A DNA stretch of 64,000 nucleotides, taken from contig JARFNK010000025.1 in NCBI GenBank assembly GCA_029167225.1, positions 18,720 to 82,719 of the forward strand, read 5' to 3'. Source of the DNA: Sphingobium arseniciresistens. GTDB taxonomy: Bacteria; Pseudomonadota; Alphaproteobacteria; Sphingomonadales; Sphingomonadaceae. Positions within the stretch are counted from its first letter, which is position 1. Every line of letters begins with the position of its first letter. Both the position numbers and the translations under genes were made by a program. A model generated the notes under the pieces. It saw nothing but the letters and a program-made list of their open reading frames with translations, was not told the DNA's origin and searched no databases. Positions 45,458 through 55,300 of the stretch are shown here, piece after piece.

Positions 45458-45773
45458 TCAACTGGCATCCAAAAGGCATCAGGGCGCCTGTTTGTGCCAA
45501 TTGGTGCCAAAACTGCAATCTTGGTCCTTCATCGCATTCATTCATAATGCTACACTGCCTAAGCTTCTTGATCGCCTTGCGCTGCCTTTGAGGTGGCGTT
45601 CCATGAATATAGCTAATCTGAACAGATATGACTGTTCGTTCCGGATCGATGATCGACGTTGTCTCGTCCCCGGCTTCCTTTGTACTGACGATCAGGTGCT
45701 AACAGCACAGTTCGCCTTCACTGTTGGCGCAACCAGGGAGTTCAGCCGTATGGCTGGGCAGGCGAACCAATGA
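45444..45773 (+). CDS. Hypothetical protein in a coupled gene string
   Basis: A 109-residue frame with no recognisable domain. The reason to keep it is position: its ATG lies inside the end of the HTH gene (14-base overlap) and its stop overlaps the next ATG (ATGA). Composition is less typical than its neighbours and it carries several Cys. It could be a real small protein or a fortuitous frame between two genes. Confidence 0.4.
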   Translation: MTNVDQLASKRHQGACLCQLVPKLQSWSFIAFIHNATLPKLLDRLALPLRWRSMNIANLNRYDCSFRIDDRRCLVPGFLCTDDQVLTAQFAFTVGATREFSRMAGQANQ

Positions 45774-46042
45774 CAGGGCGAGAGAACAGCGGTGTTGACA
45801 TGCCGGGCGAGCCTTCTGTGCGCCACAGTAGGCGGTTCTCCGACCAGTTGGTGGAGAAAACCCGGAAGCTTTTCCAGGAACGTACAACCAGGCAACTCAC
45901 CAACGAGGATGCGCGTCAGATTCTGGAGAATCTGACGGGTTTCTTCCGGGTGCTCGGCGAATGGGACAGGGCACAAGAGAAGGCGTCTGCTGAGGAGCAG
46001 TTACCCGAAAATTCCCCGTACATCCCAACGAACGAGGAATGA
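45770..46042 (+). CDS. Hypothetical small conserved-type protein
   Basis: A 90-residue protein. The segment QLTNEDARQILENLTGFFRVLGEWD after a basic TRKLFQERTTR stretch resembles a short domain I have seen repeatedly in small proteins of alphaproteobacterial mobile elements; no function is known. It overlaps the previous frame by four bases and the next small frame by four bases. Confidence 0.6.
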   Translation: MTGRENSGVDMPGEPSVRHSRRFSDQLVEKTRKLFQERTTRQLTNEDARQILENLTGFFRVLGEWDRAQEKASAEEQLPENSPYIPTNEE

Positions 46043-46170
46043 CGACCTGGCATCATGTCCCATCAAGAGGCAAGCCGACGGCCGCAGCGCCGGAGCGATT
46101 CACGCATAATCTGGACGGCGAGATTATCAGCGCGCAGACGGACCATGTGGCCCGTCAGCCGATCCATTGA
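46039..46170 (+). CDS. Small hypothetical protein (43 residues)
   Basis: A 43-residue frame whose ATG overlaps the preceding stop (ATGA), with GC-rich third codon positions like the surrounding genes. It is polar (FTHNLDGEIISAQTDH) with no domain. Translational coupling is the only support. Confidence 0.4.
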   Translation: MTTWHHVPSRGKPTAAAPERFTHNLDGEIISAQTDHVARQPIH

Positions 46171-46303
46171 GGCGGAAAACAAGGATGCTCTGCGGCAAGC
46201 CTTGTCGACCGAGGCGGATCCATCCTTTGAGGAACCCGCCGCCGCGATCCGCACTGTGGCCGCAAACTGGCGGCAAATAGCCGCAGGAAGCCCTATTGTG
46301 TGA
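46145..46303 (+). CDS. Small hypothetical protein (52 residues)
   Basis: A 52-residue frame starting inside the previous one. The second half (KDALRQALSTEADPSFEEPAAA) has a protein-like helical pattern and high GC at third positions. The start codon has no good ribosome binding site. It ends tail-to-tail with the 717-residue exported protein gene, sharing 11 bases. Confidence 0.35.
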   Translation: MWPVSRSIEAENKDALRQALSTEADPSFEEPAAAIRTVAANWRQIAAGSPIV

Positions 46304-48446
46304 AGAACGATGCCCTGTTGCGGATCAATAGTAGGTAGGGTGCATCGCTTCCGGATTGTGCCAAGACGTCTACTCGCCCGTTCCGCCTGAGGGCACTCGA
46401 TGCGATCGTCCGGGCCGCATCGCCCTCCGGCCCTCCCACGACGCTTATCGCACATACCTTATCCGGCTCAGCGGAATAGGTGATGGTGACATAGCCGTTC
46501 GTCGTCGGCCGATGATAGGTGCTGAGGTCGCGCCGGCGCTGGAACAGTCCGCCCTCAGCATGAAGGGCGCGGAACCCTGTGACCGGGGCATTGCGCGTCT
46601 GGCTGTCCGCGATGCCGCGTTCCGCGAGCGCGTCGGCATCGTCCCGCATTCCCGGTGGGACTGAGAGCCGCCATGCGCAGAAGCGCGCCGCCTCGCCAAT
46701 CGCATCGGCAACTGGCACCGGCGTCAGCAGCACGCCCGGCTTGGCCTCCAGGGCAAAGATCGCCGCCAGCGGTTGTTCGTTCGTCCCTGGACGTTCGAGC
46801 CAGGAGATCGTGGCATGTTGGGGCGCTTCGCCTTGCTGATTGCGCCGCAATCTCCGGATTTCGCTGCCGCGCCGCCGTTCCTCGCGTTCCAGAAGCCAGC
46901 CTCGTTCCCTCAGCAAGGACAGCAGCACCGCCCGATCCGATGCGCCGGCATTCGTCGCGGCGAATCTGCAATCGAAGCGGCGCGCCTGCGTTGCGGCAAT
47001 GAGCCGGCCCTGAGAAACCGACCGCTCGAACTTGCGCATATCGGCCCAGTTTCTCATGAGGTAGGCGGACGCCCCCTCGATGGGCGGTGTGTTCCAGTTG
47101 AAGCTGGCGACACGCTCCGGGTCGTCGCTGCCCATCAGGTAAGGCTCGCATACGGACTGGACCATGATGCCAAGCCCTTCGACAAGCGTGGTCGGGCCGG
47201 GCGGCGGCAACTGGGCAGGGGGACGATAGTGCGCTGGCCGCCCATAGGAATAATTGAGCGCGCCCTGATAGTCGGGCACCTTTCGCACCGATTCTGCCGG
47301 CGTCAGCGTCAGCCGCAGCGGGGTCTGCTGTTCCACCCACACCCGGTCGCCCCTTTGCGCCACGGAAATGCGCTGCCGGACGGTCGGATCGCCGGCCAAG
47401 GCCGCACCCAGCGCCTCCATCCGCTCGGCGCCGCCATATAGCTGAATTGTGCAGCGCCGGTCTCCCTGAAGGAAGGCGGTAGTCTTTGACCCGTCCCGCA
47501 GCCGAGGCGTCGAAAAGTGATAGATGGTCGGCACCGGAGCGTAGAATTCCAGTTCCGACAGGTGTGATTCACTTCCGAAACTCACATCGCCCGCACGGTC
47601 GCGGAGGACGTTGATGCCTGGATTACGATCTTGCGTGACCCACCAGTTACATAGCTTCCGCGCGCCGGCCAGTGCCGCCACGCCATCGGTCAGTTCCGGC
47701 ACGCTCCGGGGTTTCGGCCAATCGAAGCGGCCGGCAAGGACATGCACCTCGACCGCCGGACCGACGATCTTCGGATCGCGCGGTGCTGCGACCACGATTG
47801 TCACGGGAAGGCCATCGCGGCGGCGGTTCCCCTCGAATATTCGATAGTTCAGCATATAGCCGCCCATACCGTCCTGGGGCATGAAGCTCGCCAGTGCCGG
47901 TCGCGCGCGGATCGCACCCGCCGCATCTTCCAGGGTTGTGGCCTTTCCGACCACCCAGCAATGCGCGGACAGGGGTTGGTGGAACGCCTCCACCTCTGGA
48001 CCCGTTACCGCGCAGCTTTTGTAGGTGCATGGTCCCTGACTGCTCGCACCGCCATATTCGACCATACCGTCGCGCCATGGCAGACTGCCGTCCGGGTTGT
48101 AAGGTCGCCAGACAAATCCCCAATCCAGACGGTCGATCGAAATAGGCTTCGGTTCCTTTGGCGCAACAAGCCGTTCCAGGCAGATGTCGCTCACCAATCG
48201 CGCCAGCAATCGGGGTTCGGTTTCGATCTTCGGCACAGCGGCCGTTCGCATCAGTTGGCCGCCGGTGGAGAACGAGCCGTGCACCGGAACCGGATAGTCG
48301 AGCGGGGCCATGTAATGCTGTGCCGAGGCGGGCGAAAAGGCCGGTGCCCAAGCACAACAGATGAAGCCTGCCAGGAACATCGCGCGGAGCCTTCGCCGTG
48401 TCCTGACGCACCGGACGACCGAACCAGACCGGCGGCTGGTGGCCAT
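46293..48446 (-). CDS. Large exported protein of unknown function with internal repeats
   Basis: A 717-residue protein with a signal peptide after a basic N-terminus (about 1-42, ending SPASAQ). The sequence appears to repeat a module containing a Cys strand followed by a small-residue helix: HCWVVGKATTLEDAAGAI, RRCTIQLYGGAERMEALGAAL, FDCRFAATNAGASDRAVLLSL and KVCAISVVGGPEGDAARTI, each followed by a strand-rich tail. No family is recognised. It starts 12 bases after the 284-residue exported protein gene and is the last gene of the type I secretion cassette, which suggests a surface or periplasmic partner role. Confidence 0.65.
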   Translation of the reverse strand: MATSRRSGSVVRCVRTRRRLRAMFLAGFICCAWAPAFSPASAQHYMAPLDYPVPVHGSFSTGGQLMRTAAVPKIETEPRLLARLVSDICLERLVAPKEPKPISIDRLDWGFVWRPYNPDGSLPWRDGMVEYGGASSQGPCTYKSCAVTGPEVEAFHQPLSAHCWVVGKATTLEDAAGAIRARPALASFMPQDGMGGYMLNYRIFEGNRRRDGLPVTIVVAAPRDPKIVGPAVEVHVLAGRFDWPKPRSVPELTDGVAALAGARKLCNWWVTQDRNPGINVLRDRAGDVSFGSESHLSELEFYAPVPTIYHFSTPRLRDGSKTTAFLQGDRRCTIQLYGGAERMEALGAALAGDPTVRQRISVAQRGDRVWVEQQTPLRLTLTPAESVRKVPDYQGALNYSYGRPAHYRPPAQLPPPGPTTLVEGLGIMVQSVCEPYLMGSDDPERVASFNWNTPPIEGASAYLMRNWADMRKFERSVSQGRLIAATQARRFDCRFAATNAGASDRAVLLSLLRERGWLLEREERRRGSEIRRLRRNQQGEAPQHATISWLERPGTNEQPLAAIFALEAKPGVLLTPVPVADAIGEAARFCAWRLSVPPGMRDDADALAERGIADSQTRNAPVTGFRALHAEGGLFQRRRDLSTYHRPTTNGYVTITYSAEPDKVCAISVVGGPEGDAARTIASSALRRNGRVDVLAQSGSDAPYLLLIRNRASFFTQ

Positions 48447-48457
48447 CGAGCCTTCGC

Positions 48458-49312
48458 CTAGCGGCACTGGAGTTGCACCTGCGTTGCGCGCAATTCGTGA
48501 CCGATTTCCCTGGTCCACTCGATGAGTCCTCTATGCTCGGGCGGGAGAAGATGAATTCTCACCTCGACCGGCGACGCGGCATCATCGGTGTAGGCGAGAA
48601 GTGAATGATAGACTTGGGCATCGGCTCGATGATGCAGCATTTCGTCACCGGTCGCCGGATCACGGTGGCCTGCCGCATAGCGAACGCGCGCGGCGACGGT
48701 GACCGCCCCGCCTTCACAGGAGACGGACTCCACGCCGATGGCCGTGAGGTCGTTGCGATCGTCTTCGCCGGTGAAGGCGATCGCTGCGGAACGGCCTGGC
48801 TTGAGCTTGAACGCGGTCATCCAGAACGCTCCGCCGATAGCGACCGCCGCTCGTGCTTGATCTGGATAGTCCTCCGGCATCAGGCATGGCCACCTTTTGG
48901 CCTCGGTGCATTGGGGCAGAATGGTATCGTCCAACGGAGTGCCTCGCGGCCAGGGTTCGTGAACGCCGGGAGGAAGGCCGATTCCTCCGAAAAGGCTGTC
49001 CCCACGCGCATAGCGCAGGAGAGGTTTCCAATCCCTGTCGGACTTGAGCTGGATCGCGCCTTCCTTACGTCGGTGTCCTGGCTCGCTTGGGATGGAGAGC
49101 GAGGTTGGCGCTTCGATGAGGTGAAGCGTGATTGGCGGTCGCATCGTGGATTGAGGACTTGGCTGCTTTTCGTCCACTTTCAGCGCAAGCGGCTGCCTGG
49201 CCGCTGGGGCACGGACATCATGTTTGTTGGAGACCACCGACTGAGCATGTCCGCCAGTCGCGAGCATTGCCAATATCATCGCTGGTGCAATTGCCAGCGT
49301 CAGTTGTGTCAT
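48458..49312 (-). CDS. Exported protein of unknown function
   Basis: A 284-residue protein with a signal peptide (1-23, ending GGHAQS). The mature part has a Pro-rich polar linker, then a compact region with a Cys pair (LPQCTEAKRWPCLMPEDY) and a beta-rich C-terminal domain (KPGRSAAIAFTGEDDRNDL, VTVAARVRYAAG, PVEVRIHLLP). No family is recognised. It follows the RTX gene by 76 bases and precedes the 717-residue protein gene by 11, so the three probably share a transcript. Confidence 0.62.
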   Translation of the reverse strand: MTQLTLAIAPAMILAMLATGGHAQSVVSNKHDVRAPAARQPLALKVDEKQPSPQSTMRPPITLHLIEAPTSLSIPSEPGHRRKEGAIQLKSDRDWKPLLRYARGDSLFGGIGLPPGVHEPWPRGTPLDDTILPQCTEAKRWPCLMPEDYPDQARAAVAIGGAFWMTAFKLKPGRSAAIAFTGEDDRNDLTAIGVESVSCEGGAVTVAARVRYAAGHRDPATGDEMLHHRADAQVYHSLLAYTDDAASPVEVRIHLLPPEHRGLIEWTREIGHELRATQVQLQCR

Positions 49313-49388
49313 CGCATGCAATCCAATTGGAACAATGAACGGAGGGGAGCGGTGTGAACCGCCCCCCACCGTGTGTCGCATTTGAAGC

Positions 49389-52300
49389 CTATGCGGCGAG
49401 ATTGCGGTGCCGATCCAGCGCGCGCGCTTGCCATGTCGGCGCGGAGACGTTCGTCTCTGAGCCTTCGCTAGCCTGACGGCGCCAAACAGCGGGTGCGGCG
49501 CCGGCGTCACCCCGGAACGCCGCCATCGCCTGGTGGAACCGCTGACGCTCGGCTATTGTCGGCGCTTCCATGCGTCGATCCAATGCCTGTTCTTCATCAG
49601 TCGCGCCGATTGTGATCCCGGCTGCATGCGCGACACCTGGGCGACGATGGTCGCTGGCACGCCACCAGCCCGATGCGCCATCATGTCCCAGTGTTGGCAG
49701 CGCATCGCTCCAAAGGGTTTCGACCTCCTGATCGGCGAGAAGCTGTGCCGCCCGGTCGGCCTCCGTTGCAGGCACATCGGCGCCGGTCTCCACCTGGCCG
49801 GCAGCGATCGGATCGGTAGCCATCCTGCCGCCGGTGCTGATTGGTCTTGGCCGCTGCGGCTCAGTCAAGGCGGGGACATCGGTGACATTCTTCAACCCGG
49901 CGGAACCGAACTGGCCGGGGTGGATCGCAGGCGTTGAATTTTCGCTCGCAGTCTCGGGTTTGGTTCCGGACGCCTCTTCGGACCTATTGCGCACCGCAGC
50001 GGGTTCGAGATCAGCAAAGCGGGATGGTCGTGAACTGCTTGAACCTGTCCCTGTCACTTCGGATTGCATCGTTGCCGAACGTAGCGCCATCGTCATCGCG
50101 CCAGCGGGTGCCGCGATGGTTTGATCGGTGAACTGAAGATACTCGACTTGATAGACACGATCGGTCATTGCTGACCCGGTAAGAAAAACATCGGTGTATG
50201 CACCATTCGCATCCGTTCCGGTCGTGAGCGTGAACATCGACCGGGCTTGCAGATAAACTGCGGTATCTGTTCCGGTTCCCCCAAAGATCGTATCCGAACC
50301 GGCATTTCCGGTCAGCACATCATTGCCTGCGCCGCCGATGAGTGTGTCATTTCCAGCCCCGCCGTCGATAATGTCGTTGCCCTCATAGCCATCGATGGTG
50401 TTAGCAAGGCTGTTGCCGGTCAGCGTATCGGCATAGAGTGTGCCGGTCAGATCCTCGACATTGACGAAGACGTCGCCGGTCGCATCGCCAGTGCTTCCGA
50501 CGCTGGACGCCAGGCTGGCCTTCACCCCGGCGCTGGAATACTCGTAGCTGACGGCGTCGATCCCGCCGGCGCCATCGACCGTATCCACGCCACCGAACAG
50601 GATGAAGATGTTCCTGGCAGAGCTGCCAGTCAGGTTATCGCCATAGTTCGAACCGAACACATGTTCGATATTGAGATAAGTATCGCCTGCGGCATATCCG
50701 CCACTGGCGGCTCCCGTTGCGAGATTGAGCGTGACCTTCGCATTGGACCAGCCAAGATCGACAATGTCACCAAAGCTGGTATCGACGCCGCCGTCAAAGC
50801 GCTCCGCACCCGCTCCGACCACCAGCAGGTCCGAACCGTTGCCGCCGGTCCAGGCCATAGCGGTCGTCGTGCCACGGAAATTGTCGTCATAGGCCGAACC
50901 GATGATGCTCTCGATGCCGTAAAGTTGGTCGCCTTCGGCATGACCACCGGTGTTGACCAAAGTTGTGAGGTCGATCGAGATCGAGGCATTCGATGCCGCG
51001 TAGGTTACCGTGTCGGTGCCATCGTCGCCAACCAGTATGTCCGCACCGAGACCTCCGGCAAGCGTGTCGTCGCCGTCGAACCCTTCGAGGATGTTGGCAA
51101 GCGTGTTCCCGGTGAGCACGTCGTTGAACCGGGTGCCGTTGACGTTCTCGATCCCGGTAAGCACGTCGCCCTGCGCTTCGCCGCCGGACTGAGCAGTTGC
51201 CAAGGCCAAGTTGACGTTCACGCCAGCCGTCCCAGTCGCGTAGTAGTGGGCGGTGTCGGTTCCAGCGCCACCGTTCAACTGATCGGCTCCGGCGCCACCG
51301 GCGAGGATGTCATTTCCGTTTCCGCCGCTCAGTATGTCATTGCCACGGCCGCCAAAGATCAGATTGTCGGCTGCCGAGCCGGTAATCGTGTCGTTGCCGT
51401 CACCGCCGAATGCATCGACAACACTGGTCGAGGTGGCGGCAAGCAGCAGCGCTTTGCCGGCGATGGTGCTGGTCGTACCGGGGTTGAGGTTGATTACCGA
51501 GTTGGTGGAAACGGCTGATGCGTTGATCGCATCATAGCCCCCGGAAGCCGTCAGTGTCGCCCGTGTGCCCGTGCCAAGCGTGGCGAACTCGTCTGTATAA
51601 ACAAAGACCTCGTCTGCTTCGTTGGCCTTGCCAGTTAGGGTCACTGTCCAGCTCTTGAGCGTGCCGGTTTGGCCCGTGACCGCGTCCCTGACTTCAAGCG
51701 TCCAGTTTCCTGCCGCCGCTTCCCCGCGCGATAGCGTGGTCATGAGCGTATAGTCGAGGTTGGTCGCACCGTCGCCACGATCGGCCGCGTCGGTGCTGCC
51801 GGGCGTCTTGCCTGGACGGTCGATCAGTACCGAGCGCGTGCCGGTCGGGGAGATCAGTGTGACGACGAGATCGCCGATCTGCTGGTGATCGAGGGTCAGC
51901 CGGACCTCGGCATGTTCGACGGCAAAGGTGCCGGAGGCCGGAATGGTCAGGGTGCGGGTGAGCACGCCGTTGTCGACGAGCGCTGCATTGAGCGTACCGC
52001 TCGAAGCGGTGCGCGTCTGAAGGTCGAAGGTCGAGGGATTGCTGTCGGTCACAACATGCGTCGTCGCCCAGCTTTCGGCAAGCCGCACTGCCGCCCGCGC
52101 ATCGACCTCGCCGAAGCCATAATCGTGACTGATGTGCATGGCGCCGCCGTTCCAGTTCTTGGCACCGTTGTAGGCCCAGCCGGTGTTGGCGACATCGACG
52201 CGCTTCGCCGACAAGGCCAGGATGTCCTGGACATCGCGGTAGCCGAGCGTGGGATTGGCTTCGAGCATCAGCGCCACCACACCCGAGACGATCGGCGTGG

Positions 52301-55300
52301 CGAACGAGGTGCCCTGTGCGGTTTCGAAATCGCTTCCGAATGCGGAGCCGTTCGGATTCTCCACGAGCCGCCCGGTCGAGCTGATGTTGGAGCCGGGTGC
52401 CGAGACCAGAATCGCGGCGCCTGGGCTGCTGAACGGTGCGGAACCGATCACCAGGGCGCCGAGGTCGCCCTGGTGATTGATAGCGCCGACAGCGATCGAG
52501 TAGCGCGAGTTGGTGACATTGCCGTCATTGGCGTTGCCGCCGTCCGCGCGGCTGTTGCCGGCAGCGAAGACGTTGACCGTGCCGAGACCTCCGCGACCCA
52601 GAGCGGCGGTATCACGGAAAGCCTGACCAAAGGCGGTGTCGACCAGGAAGTTGGAGCCGAAGCGATTGGAGAACCCCCAGCTGTTGTTGACCACATCATA
52701 GTTGCGCCACAGCAGGATGTTCCTGAAGTCGCCCGTTCCGGATTGGGGAAGCGAGACCGAGTGCAGGGTCGCGCCGTGGGCGACGCCGACACCGCCCACG
52801 CCATTCTTCTCGGCGCCGATCACGCCAGCGACGAGTGTTGCATGGGTTGAGGCTTCGCGAGCACCGCCAGACCCATCCTCGCGCCATGCCGCGCCGAAAT
52901 TGCCGTCAAGGTCGATATGGGCGACATCGAAATTGCCCGGCTCGCTCACCGCGATATCGATGCCTGTGCCGCTATATTCTTTCCAGACCTTCAGGAGGTC
53001 TATCTCGCTGACATACCATTGGTCGCGCAGTAGTGGGTCCAGCGGCATCGTGGGCGTGCGCAGGAACACGGTGCCCTTGGCTTCCGCCGTGCCCGCCCCG
53101 GGATTGCCGATCACGCCGATCAGCGCGCCAGCATTGTTCTGCGCGTCCTTGATCTTGTATTGGAACGACATGATGCCGGATCCAGCAGTCGGCGTGAAGA
53201 TGATGTTGGTGCCGCTGAGCGCGACGGTGCCACCAACCGGATTAAGCACCGAGGTGATGCTGAGTACGCCTCCCTGGAGGTCGACGTCGTTGGCGAGCAG
53301 TGCGGAGGCTGCGATCGTGTAAGGGCCGGCTGCTGCGACGTTGATGAGGTCGTTGGCGGGCAGCGGGTTGGGCATGGCCAAATCCACATCTTTGAGGTTG
53401 CGGAAGTTGAGCCGCTCGATGCTGTCGAGCCGATCGGTGCCATCGGGACTTCCCACCCGCCGATCGGTGATGATCCACTCCGTGCCCGATTTCACGAAGC
53501 TATAATCTTGCATGTCGCCGGAGAAGTCGGCGGTGTCGATGCCATCGCCGCCCGATAGCGCATCGTCGCCCGCGCCCCCGGAGAGAAGGTCGTTACCATC
53601 CGAGCCGATCAGCACGTCCTGATCATCGCCGCCATAAATCATATCATCGCCCTGACCGCCACGAAGCAAGTCCTGGCCCCGATGGCCACGGATGAGATCG
53701 TCGCCAGCCATGCCTTCGATAAGGTCGTCACCATCCTCACCGGAGAGAACGTCGTCAGCGCCGCCGCCGTAGATAAAGTCGGCGCCCTTGCCGCCGGCGA
53801 TGAAAACGTTGCTGTTGCCGCCGCCGATCAGGATGTCGGAAGCCGAAGAGCCGATTGCTGTTTCAATGGCCGACTGGGTCAGGTTGAGCACGACGCCGTT
53901 GGTTCCCACTGCCTGGGCAATGTCGAAACCAGGACCGCCAAAGACGACCAGGTCATCAGCATCGAATAGAAGGAAGTCATTTCCGCCGGCACCGCGTAAC
54001 CTATCGGCACCCTTTCCGCCAATGATCCAGTTGTCATTGGCATCGCCGGTGATCGTGTCCGCGCCGTCCCCGCCATAAACATGTCGGAAGCCCTCGGGGT
54101 TCGATGCCAGCAAACTGACGTTCAGTGCGGATGATCCGGCAATCAACGCCTTGACATCAGCCGAACCTTCGAAAGACTGGAAGCTCGCCTTGAAATCGCT
54201 GCCCAGCGCTTCGATGATCGTACCGAAGGGATCGGTGACGAACTCGACCGAGAGCGCCTCGCGGCGCGTCCCGTTTGACAGGATAACGTCATGGCGAGCT
54301 AGCACGTCCGCGCCGCCCTGGATCAGGCCGATCGTTGAAGTCTTGGTGAGATCAAAACCGCTGATGCCCAGGCTGGCGAAGGTTTTCAGTTCGCCAGCGT
54401 CCGTTTCCCCGTTCTCGTTCGCATCCTGCCAGATGCGAAACGACGCGAACTGCGTGTCGGCCGAGGTGAACTTGCCGTCCGCATTGCTGTCGAGCGTGCG
54501 CAGCACATCCACCGCCGCGGCACCGTTTGGCGTCCGGCCATTATAGTAGTCGGACATGATCTCGGTGATGCTGTCGATCCGCCCGTTGCCGTTAATGTCG
54601 CGTACCAGGAAACCGTCATCACCCTTCAGCCAGCCAGTGCGCTCCTTGTAAGCGTCGCTGTCCACATTGAAGAGCACGTTGATCGCATCAAACGGCCGCA
54701 GCTCAACGCCGTCGCCGTCGAGATCGACCACGAATGGGTCAATATTGAGGTAGTTATGGTTGAAGCCCGAAAGAAGATTGACGGCAGAGTTTGTCGATGA
54801 AGGCAGCAGTCCGCGGGTGAGGATATTCTCATTGCCGATGTAGAGATTCGTGTCCGGCGCGAGTTGCTGTCCACCCGGCCTCCAGGCGTCACCGGCAATC
54901 AGCGACGGACCGACGTTCACTAATCCATCGCCATTGAGAACGCCCGGGTTCATTGTGACCCGGTAGGTTCCAGACCCATAGAGAAGACCATTGAGCCAAG
55001 GTGTTGCGCCCTCGTTCACAATTGGCTCGCTGCCGGGTGCGCCACTTTGAGGGGTATTGATGATGTTGATACGGTCATCCACAACGGAGCCCGTGGCAGC
55101 GCCAAGGGGATTCGGAATAGTGGAAGTGGCAGTAGTATAAGCGGAATCTAGAAAAAGCCCACCTTGTCCCAGCGGAACCTGCGCAGGTGCTATCGGCTCA
55201 ACGGTGTTGCTGATCAACTCGTTTGTAGCCTGAGAGTAGACCATAATTCTGACGCGACCGGCGGCTAAATCGGCAGGGCTGGTGGGTCCTTTCTCCACAC

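Noticed and set aside
46063-46455. Minus-strand frame overlapping the end of the 717-residue protein gene
   Set aside because: Conflicts with the supported gene on the same strand and has no motif.
50247-52850. Long plus-strand frames opposite the RTX gene
   Set aside because: They are the mirror of repetitive Gly/Asp codons in the RTX and S8 regions.
50300-53830. CRISPR-like or satellite repeats
   Set aside because: The periodicity is the 27-base unit of GGxGxD nonapeptides within one open frame, with no conserved spacer/repeat structure.
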